Shown: positions 21,026 to 29,533, counted from the stretch's first letter. The stretch is 64,000 nucleotides of DNA from Methylococcus sp. EFPC2 (GCF_016925495.1 NZ_CP070491.1:1178001-1242000), one strand, 5' to 3'. The notes: generated by a model from the letters alone, not told the origin. A program made the numbers and translations.

Positions 21026-21832
21026 TTGACAGAAGAAATACTGCGCCTGGCGAACGATTTGAACGCGCCGTATCTGTACGAGCGTTCGTTCAAGCTGGCC
21101 GACCACGCGCTTTACGATCAACGCTTGCTGATCAGCCTACGCATGGCCCACCTCGGACCCGATCCGTCATCCCTGCTGGCGCATATCTGCGACACGCTCG
21201 CCGTCCCGGCCGCTCATCGCAAGGCGATAGCCGCGCACCTGCACGAGGCGGACAACCTCCATCTCGGGGTGGAGGAGGGCGCCGGCACGTGCGTTTACAA
21301 GCTCTATCTGGAGTTCGCCCGGAAGTTCAGGCAGGCACTCGGAAGCGCCGGCGCATCATGCCGCCCGCCGCTGCTGCACCTGGCGTTCAAATGGGAGCCG
21401 CGGGAAGGGGGCCTGCACACGATCGCCCGCTATACCGGCAATCCGGGATGGGGTGTCGGCGAAATGCAGGGAAGATTGGCCGAGCTCTATGCCGATAGTC
21501 CCGGCTCGGCGGCCCGTCGATTCGCAGCAGGCTTGCTGGAAAAGGCGGTCGCGAGGGTGCCTGCGGAATCGCTGTTTTTCCTGACCGTCGAGGAGGACGA
21601 TAATCCGCGCGCGTCCTTCGATCTTTGCGTCTACGATGCCGGTTTCACCCTGGCCGAAACCGAGCCGGAAATTCTGGCGCTGGGGCGCTATTTCAAGCTG
21701 GCCGACGACGAGCTCGGACGGCTCATAGCGCCGATCCGGCAGGAAAAACTGGGACACTTTTCGGGCGGGGTGGGGCGCAACGGCCATGAGTTTTGTACCC
21801 TCTACTACGGCGTAAGACGACATGTTCCCTAG
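21026..21832 (+). CDS. Unknown protein, paralogue of the product at 23758-24825
   Basis: I do not recognise this 268-residue family with certainty. It aligns by eye over its full length with the C-terminal 265 residues of the product at 23758-24825. Shared blocks are Y-xx-S-K-L near the start, TC-x-YK-x-YLEF, KW...IARYT, the D-NPR-x-S block with the following Tyr, and GH-x-SGG...R-x-G...F-x-T-x-Y. Paired beta strands rich in Tyr/Lys/Arg alternate with helices. That resembles, loosely, the alpha-beta-beta-alpha units of ABBA aromatic prenyltransferases, but this is a fold guess only. No signal peptide or membrane segment is seen. The start is TTG, and conservation with the paralogue near residue 13 supports a start in this area. 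Confidence 0.75.
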   Translation: MTEEILRLANDLNAPYLYERSFKLADHALYDQRLLISLRMAHLGPDPSSLLAHICDTLAVPAAHRKAIAAHLHEADNLHLGVEEGAGTCVYKLYLEFARKFRQALGSAGASCRPPLLHLAFKWEPREGGLHTIARYTGNPGWGVGEMQGRLAELYADSPGSAARRFAAGLLEKAVARVPAESLFFLTVEEDDNPRASFDLCVYDAGFTLAETEPEILALGRYFKLADDELGRLIAPIRQEKLGHFSGGVGRNGHEFCTLYYGVRRHVP

Positions 21833-21889
21833 GCTCAATTCGCGGTTTCGCGGCGACATCGGGTTTGGGCGAACGGCAGCAGGCATCGC

Positions 21890-22762
21890 ATGATATCGGC
21901 CGATAAGCTTCTGGAGTTCAGCGCGCCTGACGATCGCTATTACGATTTCTGCCTGTGGGAGTATCAGCCGCTGTCGTCTCCCGAAGGCAAATACCGCTCG
22001 GTCAACCTGCTTTACAAATCGTTCGAGGTCGCAGGCGTCGACCCCGGGATCGTCGAAATCTGCCGGGCCATACGGGACGGTATAGGCCCGTGGAGAACAG
22101 TCTGGGGCGTGAAAAAAATTGCCGACAAACTGAGCTGGGAGTTCTATTTTTACGATTACAAGCGGTTGAACCGGGAAGTCTCCATCGAGCGGATGACGGC
22201 CCTCTTGTCGCCCTATGTGAAATGCGGCCTGGATTACCCCGGCCAGCATCCTTATTTCATGTTTTCCATCGATCTGGATCCCGCTTTGATAGGCGGGGCA
22301 GGGGAGCTGGACGAGATCAACGTCTACCTGGGGAATCCCGGCAGCACGGTGTCATCCGGCATTTGCTATTCCCTGACCGCGGGCGGTTTGGCGCTGGACA
22401 ACTTCTATTTCTTCTTCGATGCCGCGACGGAACTCGATAAGGCCATCGAAAAAGCCCTTTGCTCGGTCTATCTGGACCCGGTCGCTCTGGATACACGCGA
22501 AATTTTCTGGCCGGAGCTGACCCGCTGCAAGACCGTCGTCGTGGCGAACAAGAAATTCAACGACGGAATCTATTTTTCCAGGGTGGACATCGGACAACTG
22601 ATAGGGTTTCTAAAGCGTATGGACTATCCGCCCGCACTGGTCGCCTACGCCGAGGCCAATCGGCATCGTCTCGATCACATGCGCTACGATGTCGCCTTCG
22701 ATTATGTGATGGAGCAGGGCGGGATCAGGGTATTGAAGAGCAGCTGGTATGGCGTTTTTTGA
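21890..22762 (+). CDS. Unknown soluble protein of the modification cluster
   Basis: The 290-residue product starts at an ATG 57 nt after the previous gene, with a purine-rich AGCAGG upstream. No family is recognised. It is rich in aromatic residues and has apparent beta pairs: WGVKK...LSWEFYFYDY, INVYLGNPG, LDNFYFFFDA and a C-terminal VLKSSWYGVF. Helices separate them. The alternation of strand pairs and helices recalls its neighbours at 21026 and 23758, though direct sequence similarity is not convincing. There is no signal peptide, membrane segment or cysteine motif. Its position between a paralogue and the radical SAM gene implies a part in the same pathway. It could be a divergent third member of the same fold. 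Confidence 0.7.
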   Translation: MISADKLLEFSAPDDRYYDFCLWEYQPLSSPEGKYRSVNLLYKSFEVAGVDPGIVEICRAIRDGIGPWRTVWGVKKIADKLSWEFYFYDYKRLNREVSIERMTALLSPYVKCGLDYPGQHPYFMFSIDLDPALIGGAGELDEINVYLGNPGSTVSSGICYSLTAGGLALDNFYFFFDAATELDKAIEKALCSVYLDPVALDTREIFWPELTRCKTVVVANKKFNDGIYFSRVDIGQLIGFLKRMDYPPALVAYAEANRHRLDHMRYDVAFDYVMEQGGIRVLKSSWYGVF

Positions 22763-22805
22763 TTTCCGTCCGGTCCGCACCGGGCGCCTGGGGAGGTGAT
22801 GCCTC

Positions 22806-23717
22806 ATGGGACGTTATGACCATAGCCAGTATGTCTCGATGACGCTGGAGTTCCGCTGCAACCTGAAATGCGTGCATTGCATGATAGAAGGGACCATGGA
22901 TCGCCTGCAGCCCGAATCGCAGGACCGGTTCCAGGCGCTGCTGCAATACAATGCCCAGCACCGGGCGTGGAAAGGACTCATCATGACCGGTTCGGAGATC
23001 ACCCTGAACCACGATCTCCCCGACATGGCCCGCATGGCGAGAGAGGCCGGTTTTCAGCACGTGCGCATTCAGACACACGGCATGCACCTGGCCCAGGAAA
23101 GCTATTGCCGCAAGCTGGTCGAGGCCGGGGTCGACGAATTTTTCGTGAGCGTCGCCGGGCCGGACGAGGAGAGTCACGATGAGATCACCGGCGTGGCGGG
23201 TTCCTTTACCCGGATGCTGCGGGGGTTGGAAAACCTCGAAGCCTACGAGCATGTACATTCCATCACCAATACCGTGGTCACGGCGAAAAGCTACCGGCTT
23301 CTGCCCGCCGTGGTCGATCGCCTCGCGCATCTCAAGCGGCTGACGCAGATGGAATACTGGCTGTATTGGCCCATGAGCGAACGGGATGAAAAGGATCTGA
23401 TCGCCCGGCACGCGGACGTGCTCCCCTATCTCAGACAGGCGATCGCCAAGGCCCGCGGGTATGGCCGCGACGTGGAAGTCAAGAACTTCCCGGAATGTCT
23501 GCTCGGCGAGGAGGGTGAGGCCCTGGTCAACACGCAGCCGCAACTGTTCATCGATCCCGCGTTCTGGAAGGAATTCGGCCGCAACGGTTTTTATCAATGC
23601 GTTCATCGGGAACGATGCGGCTCGAAGGAGTGCCTGGGGCTGAATACCGCCTATGTCGGCAAATACGGCTTGGAGCAGGACAGCCTGCATCCTGTCGTCA
23701 GCCGAATCGGCAATTGA
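22806..23717 (+). CDS. Radical SAM enzyme with C-terminal auxiliary cysteines
   Basis: The 303-residue product has the radical SAM cluster motif C18-x3-C22-x2-C25 followed by TGSEITLN in place of the usual GGEP-like SAM-contact motif. Further cysteines at 231, 265, 271 and 276 sit where SPASM or twitch-type enzymes hold an auxiliary iron-sulfur cluster. The order C-x5-C-x4-C (265-276) is compact. A strong ribosome-binding site (GGAGGTGAT, 22792-22800) lies five bases before the ATG. Enzymes of this layout often modify peptides or proteins, but no short precursor gene is visible in the cluster. Substrate unknown. Confidence 0.85.
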   Translation: MGRYDHSQYVSMTLEFRCNLKCVHCMIEGTMDRLQPESQDRFQALLQYNAQHRAWKGLIMTGSEITLNHDLPDMARMAREAGFQHVRIQTHGMHLAQESYCRKLVEAGVDEFFVSVAGPDEESHDEITGVAGSFTRMLRGLENLEAYEHVHSITNTVVTAKSYRLLPAVVDRLAHLKRLTQMEYWLYWPMSERDEKDLIARHADVLPYLRQAIAKARGYGRDVEVKNFPECLLGEEGEALVNTQPQLFIDPAFWKEFGRNGFYQCVHRERCGSKECLGLNTAYVGKYGLEQDSLHPVVSRIGN

Positions 23718-23757
23718 CGCGGTGGGCCGAGCATAGGGCGAACAGAGGCCAGATTCG

Positions 23758-24825
23758 ATGAAAGATATCCGCGCCGATGCGTTCAAGGTGTCGGCAGACG
23801 CCGAGACTGTCAGCGTATTATTCGGCGCCCGGCAGCCGGGCGCCGAATGTGGCCGGAGTCTGCCCGTGACCGATCGCATCGTGTTGACGCGCGAACTCGC
23901 CGAAGCCTTGCACGCACGGCTCGGCGAGGCGCTTGCCGAGCCGGCCGGCTCGCCATCGCAAGGATTAAGCGGGGCGACGTCTCCGCATGGCGCACTGCCC
24001 TTGCCTTCGGCCATCGAAGGCGGCGCCGAAAAGGCCCGGCTATGGCTGGCCGAGGTGCAGGGTCTGGGCCTCCCCTATGGCTTGGAGCATTCCTATAAGT
24101 TGCTGGACAAAAGGCTACTGCGCAATCGCTTGCTCGTCGGATTCCGGGTGGACGCCGGCGCCGCCGGCTTGCATGAGGCCTTATGCGATTTGTGCAGACG
24201 GCTGGACATGCCACAGGAATCGATAGAGGCTTTTGCAGCGCAAATCGGTGCGGCCAATATCGTGCTGTTCGGGTTCGAAGAAAATGAAACGACCTGTCTC
24301 TACAAGGCCTATCTAGAATTCGGCGGTAACCTTAAAAATATGTCCCTGGAAAATCCTGTGCCCTTCCAGATCCATGCGGGCTACAAGTGGGATGCATTCG
24401 ATAACCGCAGGTCATCCATCGCCCGTTATACCTGTCATCCGCTGCTTTCCATGCAGGCCATACAGGACAGGTTGACGGCGTTTTATGGCGAGGGACGGGA
24501 CAGACTGGCGACGATCGCCCGCAAGCTCATAGCGCGCGCGGCGGAGCGGGTGGGCGAGTACGAGTTTATCTACGCCGAGGTCCTCGAGGACGGAAACCCG
24601 AGGCATTCCTACGACATCAACCTATACAGGGCCAACATGAGGGTAAGCGAGCTGCGCGATATCCTGATGGAAATGGCTGAATATTTCCGCATTCCACTGG
24701 ATGATGCCGATGCCGCGTTTGCTTGGGCTCAGGACCAAATCGTGGGTCATCTGTCCGGCGGTACCGACCGGCAGGGAAGGGATTTTCTCACCGTCTATTT
24801 CGGCGCTTTCGGTAGTTCATGCTGA
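23758..24825 (+). CDS. DUF3467-like domain fused to the unknown paralogue family
   Basis: The 355-residue product has two parts. Residues 1-60 (FKVSADAETVSVLFG, then VTDRIVLTRELAEAL) look like the small DUF3467 domain. A variable Pro/Gly/Ser linker follows. Residues about 90-355 match the product at 21026-21832 along its full length: TC-x-YK-x-YLEF, KW...IARYT, an NPR-x-S block and GHLSGG...F-x-T-x-YFG. Function is unknown. The gene begins 40 nt after the radical SAM gene. Its stop TGA directly abuts an ATG (24826) that could open the next gene, suggesting coupled translation. The duplication suggests two related steps or a heterodimer. Confidence 0.75.
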   Translation: MKDIRADAFKVSADAETVSVLFGARQPGAECGRSLPVTDRIVLTRELAEALHARLGEALAEPAGSPSQGLSGATSPHGALPLPSAIEGGAEKARLWLAEVQGLGLPYGLEHSYKLLDKRLLRNRLLVGFRVDAGAAGLHEALCDLCRRLDMPQESIEAFAAQIGAANIVLFGFEENETTCLYKAYLEFGGNLKNMSLENPVPFQIHAGYKWDAFDNRRSSIARYTCHPLLSMQAIQDRLTAFYGEGRDRLATIARKLIARAAERVGEYEFIYAEVLEDGNPRHSYDINLYRANMRVSELRDILMEMAEYFRIPLDDADAAFAWAQDQIVGHLSGGTDRQGRDFLTVYFGAFGSSC

Positions 24826-24894
24826 ATGAGCGCCGGGCCGATTTCATGTGGAAACGGTCTTCTTTCATTATCGATCCGGAGTCGAAGCGCGGCC

Positions 24895-26475
24895 ATGGCC
24901 AGAGTTGAATCGCCCAGCAGGAACACCTACGACGAATTACCCTACGAGAGCCAGCCTTTCGCCGACACCCATCCCGACCGCCTGGCCAGCCTGGCGAGAT
25001 TGTTTGGCCTGAGCCCTGCACCGGTCACCGCCTGCCGCGTGCTGGAACTCGGCTGCGCCAGCGGCGGCAATCTCATTCCCATGGCATTTCAGCTGCCGGG
25101 CAGCGAATTCGTCGGCGTCGATACCTCCCGGCGGCAAGTGGAAATGGCGCACGAGACTATAGGCGATTTGGGCTTGCGCAATATCCGCATCATGCATGCC
25201 TCGATTCTGGATATCGATGCCTCCTGGGGGAGTTTCGACTACATCATCTGCCACGGCGTCTATTCCTGGGTACCTGGCGAGGTCCAGGACAAGATACTCG
25301 CGGTATCGGCAGAGAATCTGGCGCCGCACGGCATCGCTTATGTGAGCTACAACACCTATCCCGGCTGGCATATGCGCGAAATGCTCCGCCATATGATGCG
25401 CTACCACGCGGACCAGTTCGAGGATACCGCGCGGCAGATAGGTCAGGCCAGAGCCCTGGTCGATTTTCTGGCGAACTCCGTATCCACCAATGATTACTAC
25501 GGATCGCTGCTCAAACGGGAGCTCGACAACATCCAGGAACATCCCGACTGGTATCTATTCCATGACCATCTCGAGCTCGTCAACGTCCCCATCTATTTTT
25601 ACCAGTTCATCGAGCGTGCCGGACAAAAAGGCCTGCAGTATCTGGCCGAATCCGATTTCTCGACCATGTTGACGAGCGGCTTTCCCGAGGAGACCGCCAG
25701 GACGCTGAAGCAGATCAGTCCCAACATCATACGGACCGAGCAGTATATGGACTTCCTGCGCAACCGTTTTTTCCGCCAGACCCTGCTGTGCCATGACAAC
25801 CTCGTTCCCAAACGTGCGCTGGGTGCTTCCAACATGGAAGGTTTTCTCTTCGCTTCGGCTCTCCGCCCGGATACGGACGCCGCCGATTTGTCGCCCGGCG
25901 TAAAGCAGGGATTCCGCATGCCCGAGGGCAAGGTCATCAGCACCGATTTCCCTCTGACCAAGGCGGCGCTCGTGGCGCTGGGCGACCACTGGCCGCGCGC
26001 CCTGGAACTGGATTATTTGTATGCCGAGGCCGGACGGCGTCTGGGCGATACCGGATACGGCGAGGGTAGCGAGGACGAACGCGCCTTGTTGCTGGGCGAT
26101 CTGCTCCAATGCTATGTCTCGAATGCCCTCGAGCTGCATACCTGGCAAGCCGACTTCACGACGCGCGTAGGCGAGCGCCCCAGGATCAGTCGCATCGCCG
26201 CTTATCAAGCCACCCGGGGGAGTTCGATCATCAATCAGCGGCACGAAGCGGGCGAGCTCGACGTATTTGCCCGCGAGCTCGGCATTCTGCTGGATGGCAG
26301 CCGCGACCGGAGCCAACTGCTCACTGCGCTCCGATGCCGCGTCGAGGCCGGCGAGTTGGCTTTTCGACAGCAGGGAAATCCCGTAAAGGAAACGGCCGCG
26401 CTCGATCGGATACTGGAAACGGCGCTGGACGAAACGCTGCGCCGTTTCGCCCGCTCGGCGTTGCTGGTCGAATGA
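24895..26475 (+). CDS. Class I SAM methyltransferase with regulatory domain (protein-lysine methyltransferase-like)
   Basis: The product is 526 residues from ATG 24895, or 549 from the in-frame ATG at 24826 that abuts the previous stop; GGAG at 24878-24881 mildly favours 24895. The N-terminal SAM domain has VLELGCASGGN and FVGVDTS and is followed by YSWVPG and YNTYPGWHM. The rest has the layout of the methyltransferase-regulatory domain family (PF10119). That family includes Rickettsia PKMT enzymes that methylate lysines of the outer-membrane protein OmpB. Methylation of the giant neighbour or of a product of this cluster is plausible but inferred. It is the last intact gene before an insertion-sequence scar. 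Confidence 0.8.
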   Translation: MARVESPSRNTYDELPYESQPFADTHPDRLASLARLFGLSPAPVTACRVLELGCASGGNLIPMAFQLPGSEFVGVDTSRRQVEMAHETIGDLGLRNIRIMHASILDIDASWGSFDYIICHGVYSWVPGEVQDKILAVSAENLAPHGIAYVSYNTYPGWHMREMLRHMMRYHADQFEDTARQIGQARALVDFLANSVSTNDYYGSLLKRELDNIQEHPDWYLFHDHLELVNVPIYFYQFIERAGQKGLQYLAESDFSTMLTSGFPEETARTLKQISPNIIRTEQYMDFLRNRFFRQTLLCHDNLVPKRALGASNMEGFLFASALRPDTDAADLSPGVKQGFRMPEGKVISTDFPLTKAALVALGDHWPRALELDYLYAEAGRRLGDTGYGEGSEDERALLLGDLLQCYVSNALELHTWQADFTTRVGERPRISRIAAYQATRGSSIINQRHEAGELDVFARELGILLDGSRDRSQLLTALRCRVEAGELAFRQQGNPVKETAALDRILETALDETLRRFARSALLVE

Positions 26476-26520
26476 GAACGGACCGTCCCTGCGCGTTGTG
26501 ATGAGTACTGGGCGGATGCA

Positions 26521-26832
26521 TTTCAGCAAGGCCTCATCGCCGATGCCGACCGAGGCAGTCAGTATGCCTCCAGAGACGACTAGCGATTGCTGAATCGCCA
26601 TGGCTTCCTGGGCAGCGTGAGCCGCAACGGAGAGATTGCTGCGATGATGCGGCAATGGGAGAGCTTCTTCCACTCCCTCACGGTCGAGCAGACCGAGCGA
26701 AAGAGCTGCGCCACTCGGGGAGAGGCGAAGGCCGTGTTCGAATACATCGAGTCTTGCTATAACCGGAAACGGCGGCATTCGACGCGCGACTACCTGTTAC
26801 CCTGTGACTTTGAAGCTCGAATGGCCGCCTAA
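26521..26832 (+). pseudogene. Remnant of IS3-family transposase (OrfB C-terminal part)
   Basis: Translation in the frame ending at the TAA 26830-26832 gives the OrfB signatures DRGSQYAS, an amber stop (26581-26583), LLNRHG, SVSRNG, ESFFHSL, FEYIE, YNRKRRHST and F-EAR. In the usual order these are the catalytic DRGSQYAS aspartate and the ESFF glutamate. The stretch normally reading D-C-W-D-N-A is scrambled: two extra bases after AACGG and one extra G before GAGAGC shift the frame and restore it. No inverted repeats or OrfA were found. An inactive fragment left beside the modification cluster. Confidence 0.85.
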
Positions 26833-27277
26833 GGAAGACGGGTGCCAAGAAAAGCGTTGCAATATCAAAATTTGGCAGCGACCAACCTCGATACGCACAC
26901 CACCCAACGTTTGGACGGTTCCATGACCGGACACATCGTCAAGCAGGAAAACCGCCGCCCGTCATCCCTCCGCAGGTGACCACCAATAGTTGTGGCTTCC
27001 CGTTGAAATTCGTGGCCCCATAGTCCCGAAGTCGTCCGCTCCCGTCCAAGAATTTCATTTCTATCCCAGTAAATTCAATTCCTTAGACCCCATGCGAGGT
27101 TTTGGCATGGTGGCTGTATTTTGCTTCTCGTCACCGTCGCCGCACTCAAGCCGTGTTCGTGTGATCCGACCACAAGCAAGGGACCGACCGGTCGTCGTTT
27201 CGGCAACGGCTGCCGGGCTTCGTTCCGAATGATCCGTAGAAAACGCAGCCATCAGCAACCTGAGGAGGCAAATGAAC
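26833..27277. other. Non-coding stretch between IS remnant and peroxidase gene
   Basis: No reading frame here has coding character, and no tRNA or clear terminator is seen. The left part may still be decayed insertion-sequence DNA. The right end carries the ribosome-binding site AGGAGG at 27263-27268 for the next gene. No convincing -35/-10 pair could be assigned. Confidence 0.5.
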
Positions 27278-29449
27278 ATGAACAACGATGAACCTATAAA
27301 GGGTGAGGGCCGGCAGTTGGCTGGCCTCGGCAGTTCAACACGCCGTTTCCAGCCCGGTAATCCGCTTGTGAGACGAGCGCTCCGGAAGCTACCCATGGGC
27401 GCCGTCCTGAGTGTCTTACTGCTCTACGGCACCGTCGCTGCCGCCCACGGCAACGATGCCGGCGAGTTGCGCCGCTTCATTGCCCGGCAGGTCGGCGGCA
27501 TCGAGAAGCTGACGGTTCCAGCGAACGACGCCGACCTGCCCCAACCCCGGCTTGCCGACGGGAAGCCCGATCCCTACTTTCAGACCACTGAAGCGAAGCG
27601 CTACCTTGGGAAAATGCTGTTTCACGACCCCGTGCGAACGGCCAGGATTCGGCAGGAATTCGGAGGCGTCCTCGACACCCGGCAGACCGCCTCGTGCGGG
27701 AGTTGTCACCAGGGCGAATCGGCGTCCAAGGCCGGCACGCTGCTGAATTTCGCCGTGGGCGGCGAGGGCAGGCACTATACGGATGCCAAAGGCAACTTCA
27801 TTCCACGTCGCCGGCCGCGCACCGATATCCTGCCGGTCCTGAGGACCACCCCGCTTTTCCCCGGTGATGAGTTGGTGGACCAACTGCCTACTCTTACGGA
27901 CATCTACGAATTCGCGGTAGGTAGTCCCGCGCGGGGTCGTAAACTTCCGGACCCCGGGCGCTTGCTGGCGACCGGTCGGCTGGACGCCTTGGACAGCGTC
28001 GCGCGTAATGCACCGGGTGTGATCGGTGCCGCCTACAACAACCGGCTCTTGCTGGGTGGGTTTGCAGGCGAGCCTGACGCGTCGCCCGGCGGCCTCAATC
28101 CGTTCGGGCATCCGGCGCAGGAAAACGTCGCCCTGCTGCTGCTGGATGCCCATCGGATGTTGGAAGACCAGTCGGCTGAACTGCAAAAGGTCCCTGCCTT
28201 TGTAAAGCTGTTCCAGGACGCGTTTCCCGCGGAAGCCGCCCAGGCGCCCGATTGTTCGCCCCAATCTCCTCCCGCGCCTGGAAGTTGTGATGCCCTCATT
28301 AACGACGTCACCGTTTTGCGGGCAACGGCGACCTTTCTGCGCACCACCGTCACGCGGGACACCCCCTGGGACCGGTTCCTGGCCGGCGATAACGGTGCGC
28401 TGACGCCCGCGCAGCGACGAGGGGCTAGGTTATTCTTCACCCCTGCCAGCGATGGCAAGGGCGGCGCCGGTTGCTACGCCTGCCATAGCGGCCCGATGCT
28501 CAACAAGCAGGTGAACGACCCCGATGTGGCCGGCGTTGGTCAGTTCGTGGAAGAGAATTTCTACAACCTGGGTCTTGCCGACCACCCGCTCCAGGCCCTG
28601 AACAAGGTGGGGCGGAATCAGCCCGACTTCCGCGATGATGGAAGGCGGGAAATCACGGGCCGTGACAGCGATGCCTTCAAGTTCCGGGTATTGACGCTGC
28701 GCCAGCTCAAAGACGCCCGTTTCTTTTTCCACAATGGCCTGCTCACCAGCGTCAAGGACGTGGTGCGGTATTTCAACGCCGGCGTGCCGCAGGACGCCGA
28801 GGCTGCCGCGGCCGGTACGCTCACGCCGCGGTTCACCCATCCGCGCGGGCCAGGTTGGCCCGATGGCCTGGGCTTGAGCGCCGACCAAGTGGACGACCTC
28901 GCCGACTTTCTGGAGAACGGCCTCTACGATCCCGCATTCGTCCACTACGATCCCAAGTCGCCAACCCGGATGTTCCAGCTGAGCCCGCCAGACGTCCAGT
29001 ACTCGGTCTACCGGCCGGATCTCGCGGCGCTGGGCGCCACCGACGGCCTCACTTTGAGCGGCCGGGCCGAGGACAACGACGACCCGCTATCCAGACGTGA
29101 TAGGGGATTGGAGTTCCTGGATGTGACTGCCGATGTGCAGATTGCACGGCTCCCCTCGAAACGCCTTGGCGACAACCGGCGGGAGGACGTGTACAGGATC
29201 ACCAATAGCGGCTCCTCGCCGATTGACACCCACCTGCTCCTGGTCGCCAAGGGTCTCCCCGGACAGGTTCGCCTGGTGAACGGCGACGGCATCACCCAAG
29301 CGGGGGAACCCTATCGCCGGATCTACCTGACCGACGGCGTGCTTCGCCCAGGCCAAAGTATTGTGGAAAGTCTGCGCTTCAACCGGTTCGCCGGGGCGCA
29401 GAGCATCGGCTATACCCTCACCTTACTTTCGGGGCAGGGCACTCCATGA
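27278..29449 (+). CDS. Di-haem cytochrome c peroxidase (CcpA/MauG-like) with C-terminal extension
   Basis: The product of about 723 residues carries two c-type haem sites, CGSCH (about residue 142) and CYACH (about residue 401), in the order of bacterial di-haem peroxidases and MauG-like proteins. A hydrophobic segment (AVLSVLLLYGTVAAAHG) is preceded by an Arg/Lys-rich stretch and should direct export, so haem attachment in the periplasm is expected. Typical family members are 320-470 residues. This one is longer, with about 135 C-terminal residues after the peroxidase core (LSGRAEDNDDPL onward) that look beta-rich. AGGAGG at 27263-27268 lies 9 nt from ATG 27278 but only 3 nt from the in-frame ATG 27272, so 27278 is preferred. 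Reducing H2O2 or oxidising a partner protein are both possible. Confidence 0.88.
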   Translation: MNNDEPIKGEGRQLAGLGSSTRRFQPGNPLVRRALRKLPMGAVLSVLLLYGTVAAAHGNDAGELRRFIARQVGGIEKLTVPANDADLPQPRLADGKPDPYFQTTEAKRYLGKMLFHDPVRTARIRQEFGGVLDTRQTASCGSCHQGESASKAGTLLNFAVGGEGRHYTDAKGNFIPRRRPRTDILPVLRTTPLFPGDELVDQLPTLTDIYEFAVGSPARGRKLPDPGRLLATGRLDALDSVARNAPGVIGAAYNNRLLLGGFAGEPDASPGGLNPFGHPAQENVALLLLDAHRMLEDQSAELQKVPAFVKLFQDAFPAEAAQAPDCSPQSPPAPGSCDALINDVTVLRATATFLRTTVTRDTPWDRFLAGDNGALTPAQRRGARLFFTPASDGKGGAGCYACHSGPMLNKQVNDPDVAGVGQFVEENFYNLGLADHPLQALNKVGRNQPDFRDDGRREITGRDSDAFKFRVLTLRQLKDARFFFHNGLLTSVKDVVRYFNAGVPQDAEAAAAGTLTPRFTHPRGPGWPDGLGLSADQVDDLADFLENGLYDPAFVHYDPKSPTRMFQLSPPDVQYSVYRPDLAALGATDGLTLSGRAEDNDDPLSRRDRGLEFLDVTADVQIARLPSKRLGDNRREDVYRITNSGSSPIDTHLLLVAKGLPGQVRLVNGDGITQAGEPYRRIYLTDGVLRPGQSIVESLRFNRFAGAQSIGYTLTLLSGQGTP

Positions 29450-29533
29450 AAACCACGCTCCACCGGCAATAAGCGCCATTCTACGCGCCTAGAAGGTGAA
29501 GATCGGATGGGCCCGCATAGCCGGCCGTGTACT

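Noticed and set aside
19886-26475. Search for a hidden precursor peptide (RiPP) in the cluster gaps
   Set aside because: The gaps are about 10 to 60 nt, and no short frame with a ribosome-binding site and Cys- or Gly-rich core was found.
27102-27130. TTGGCA box as a promoter of the peroxidase gene
   Set aside because: No -10 element lies at a suitable distance.
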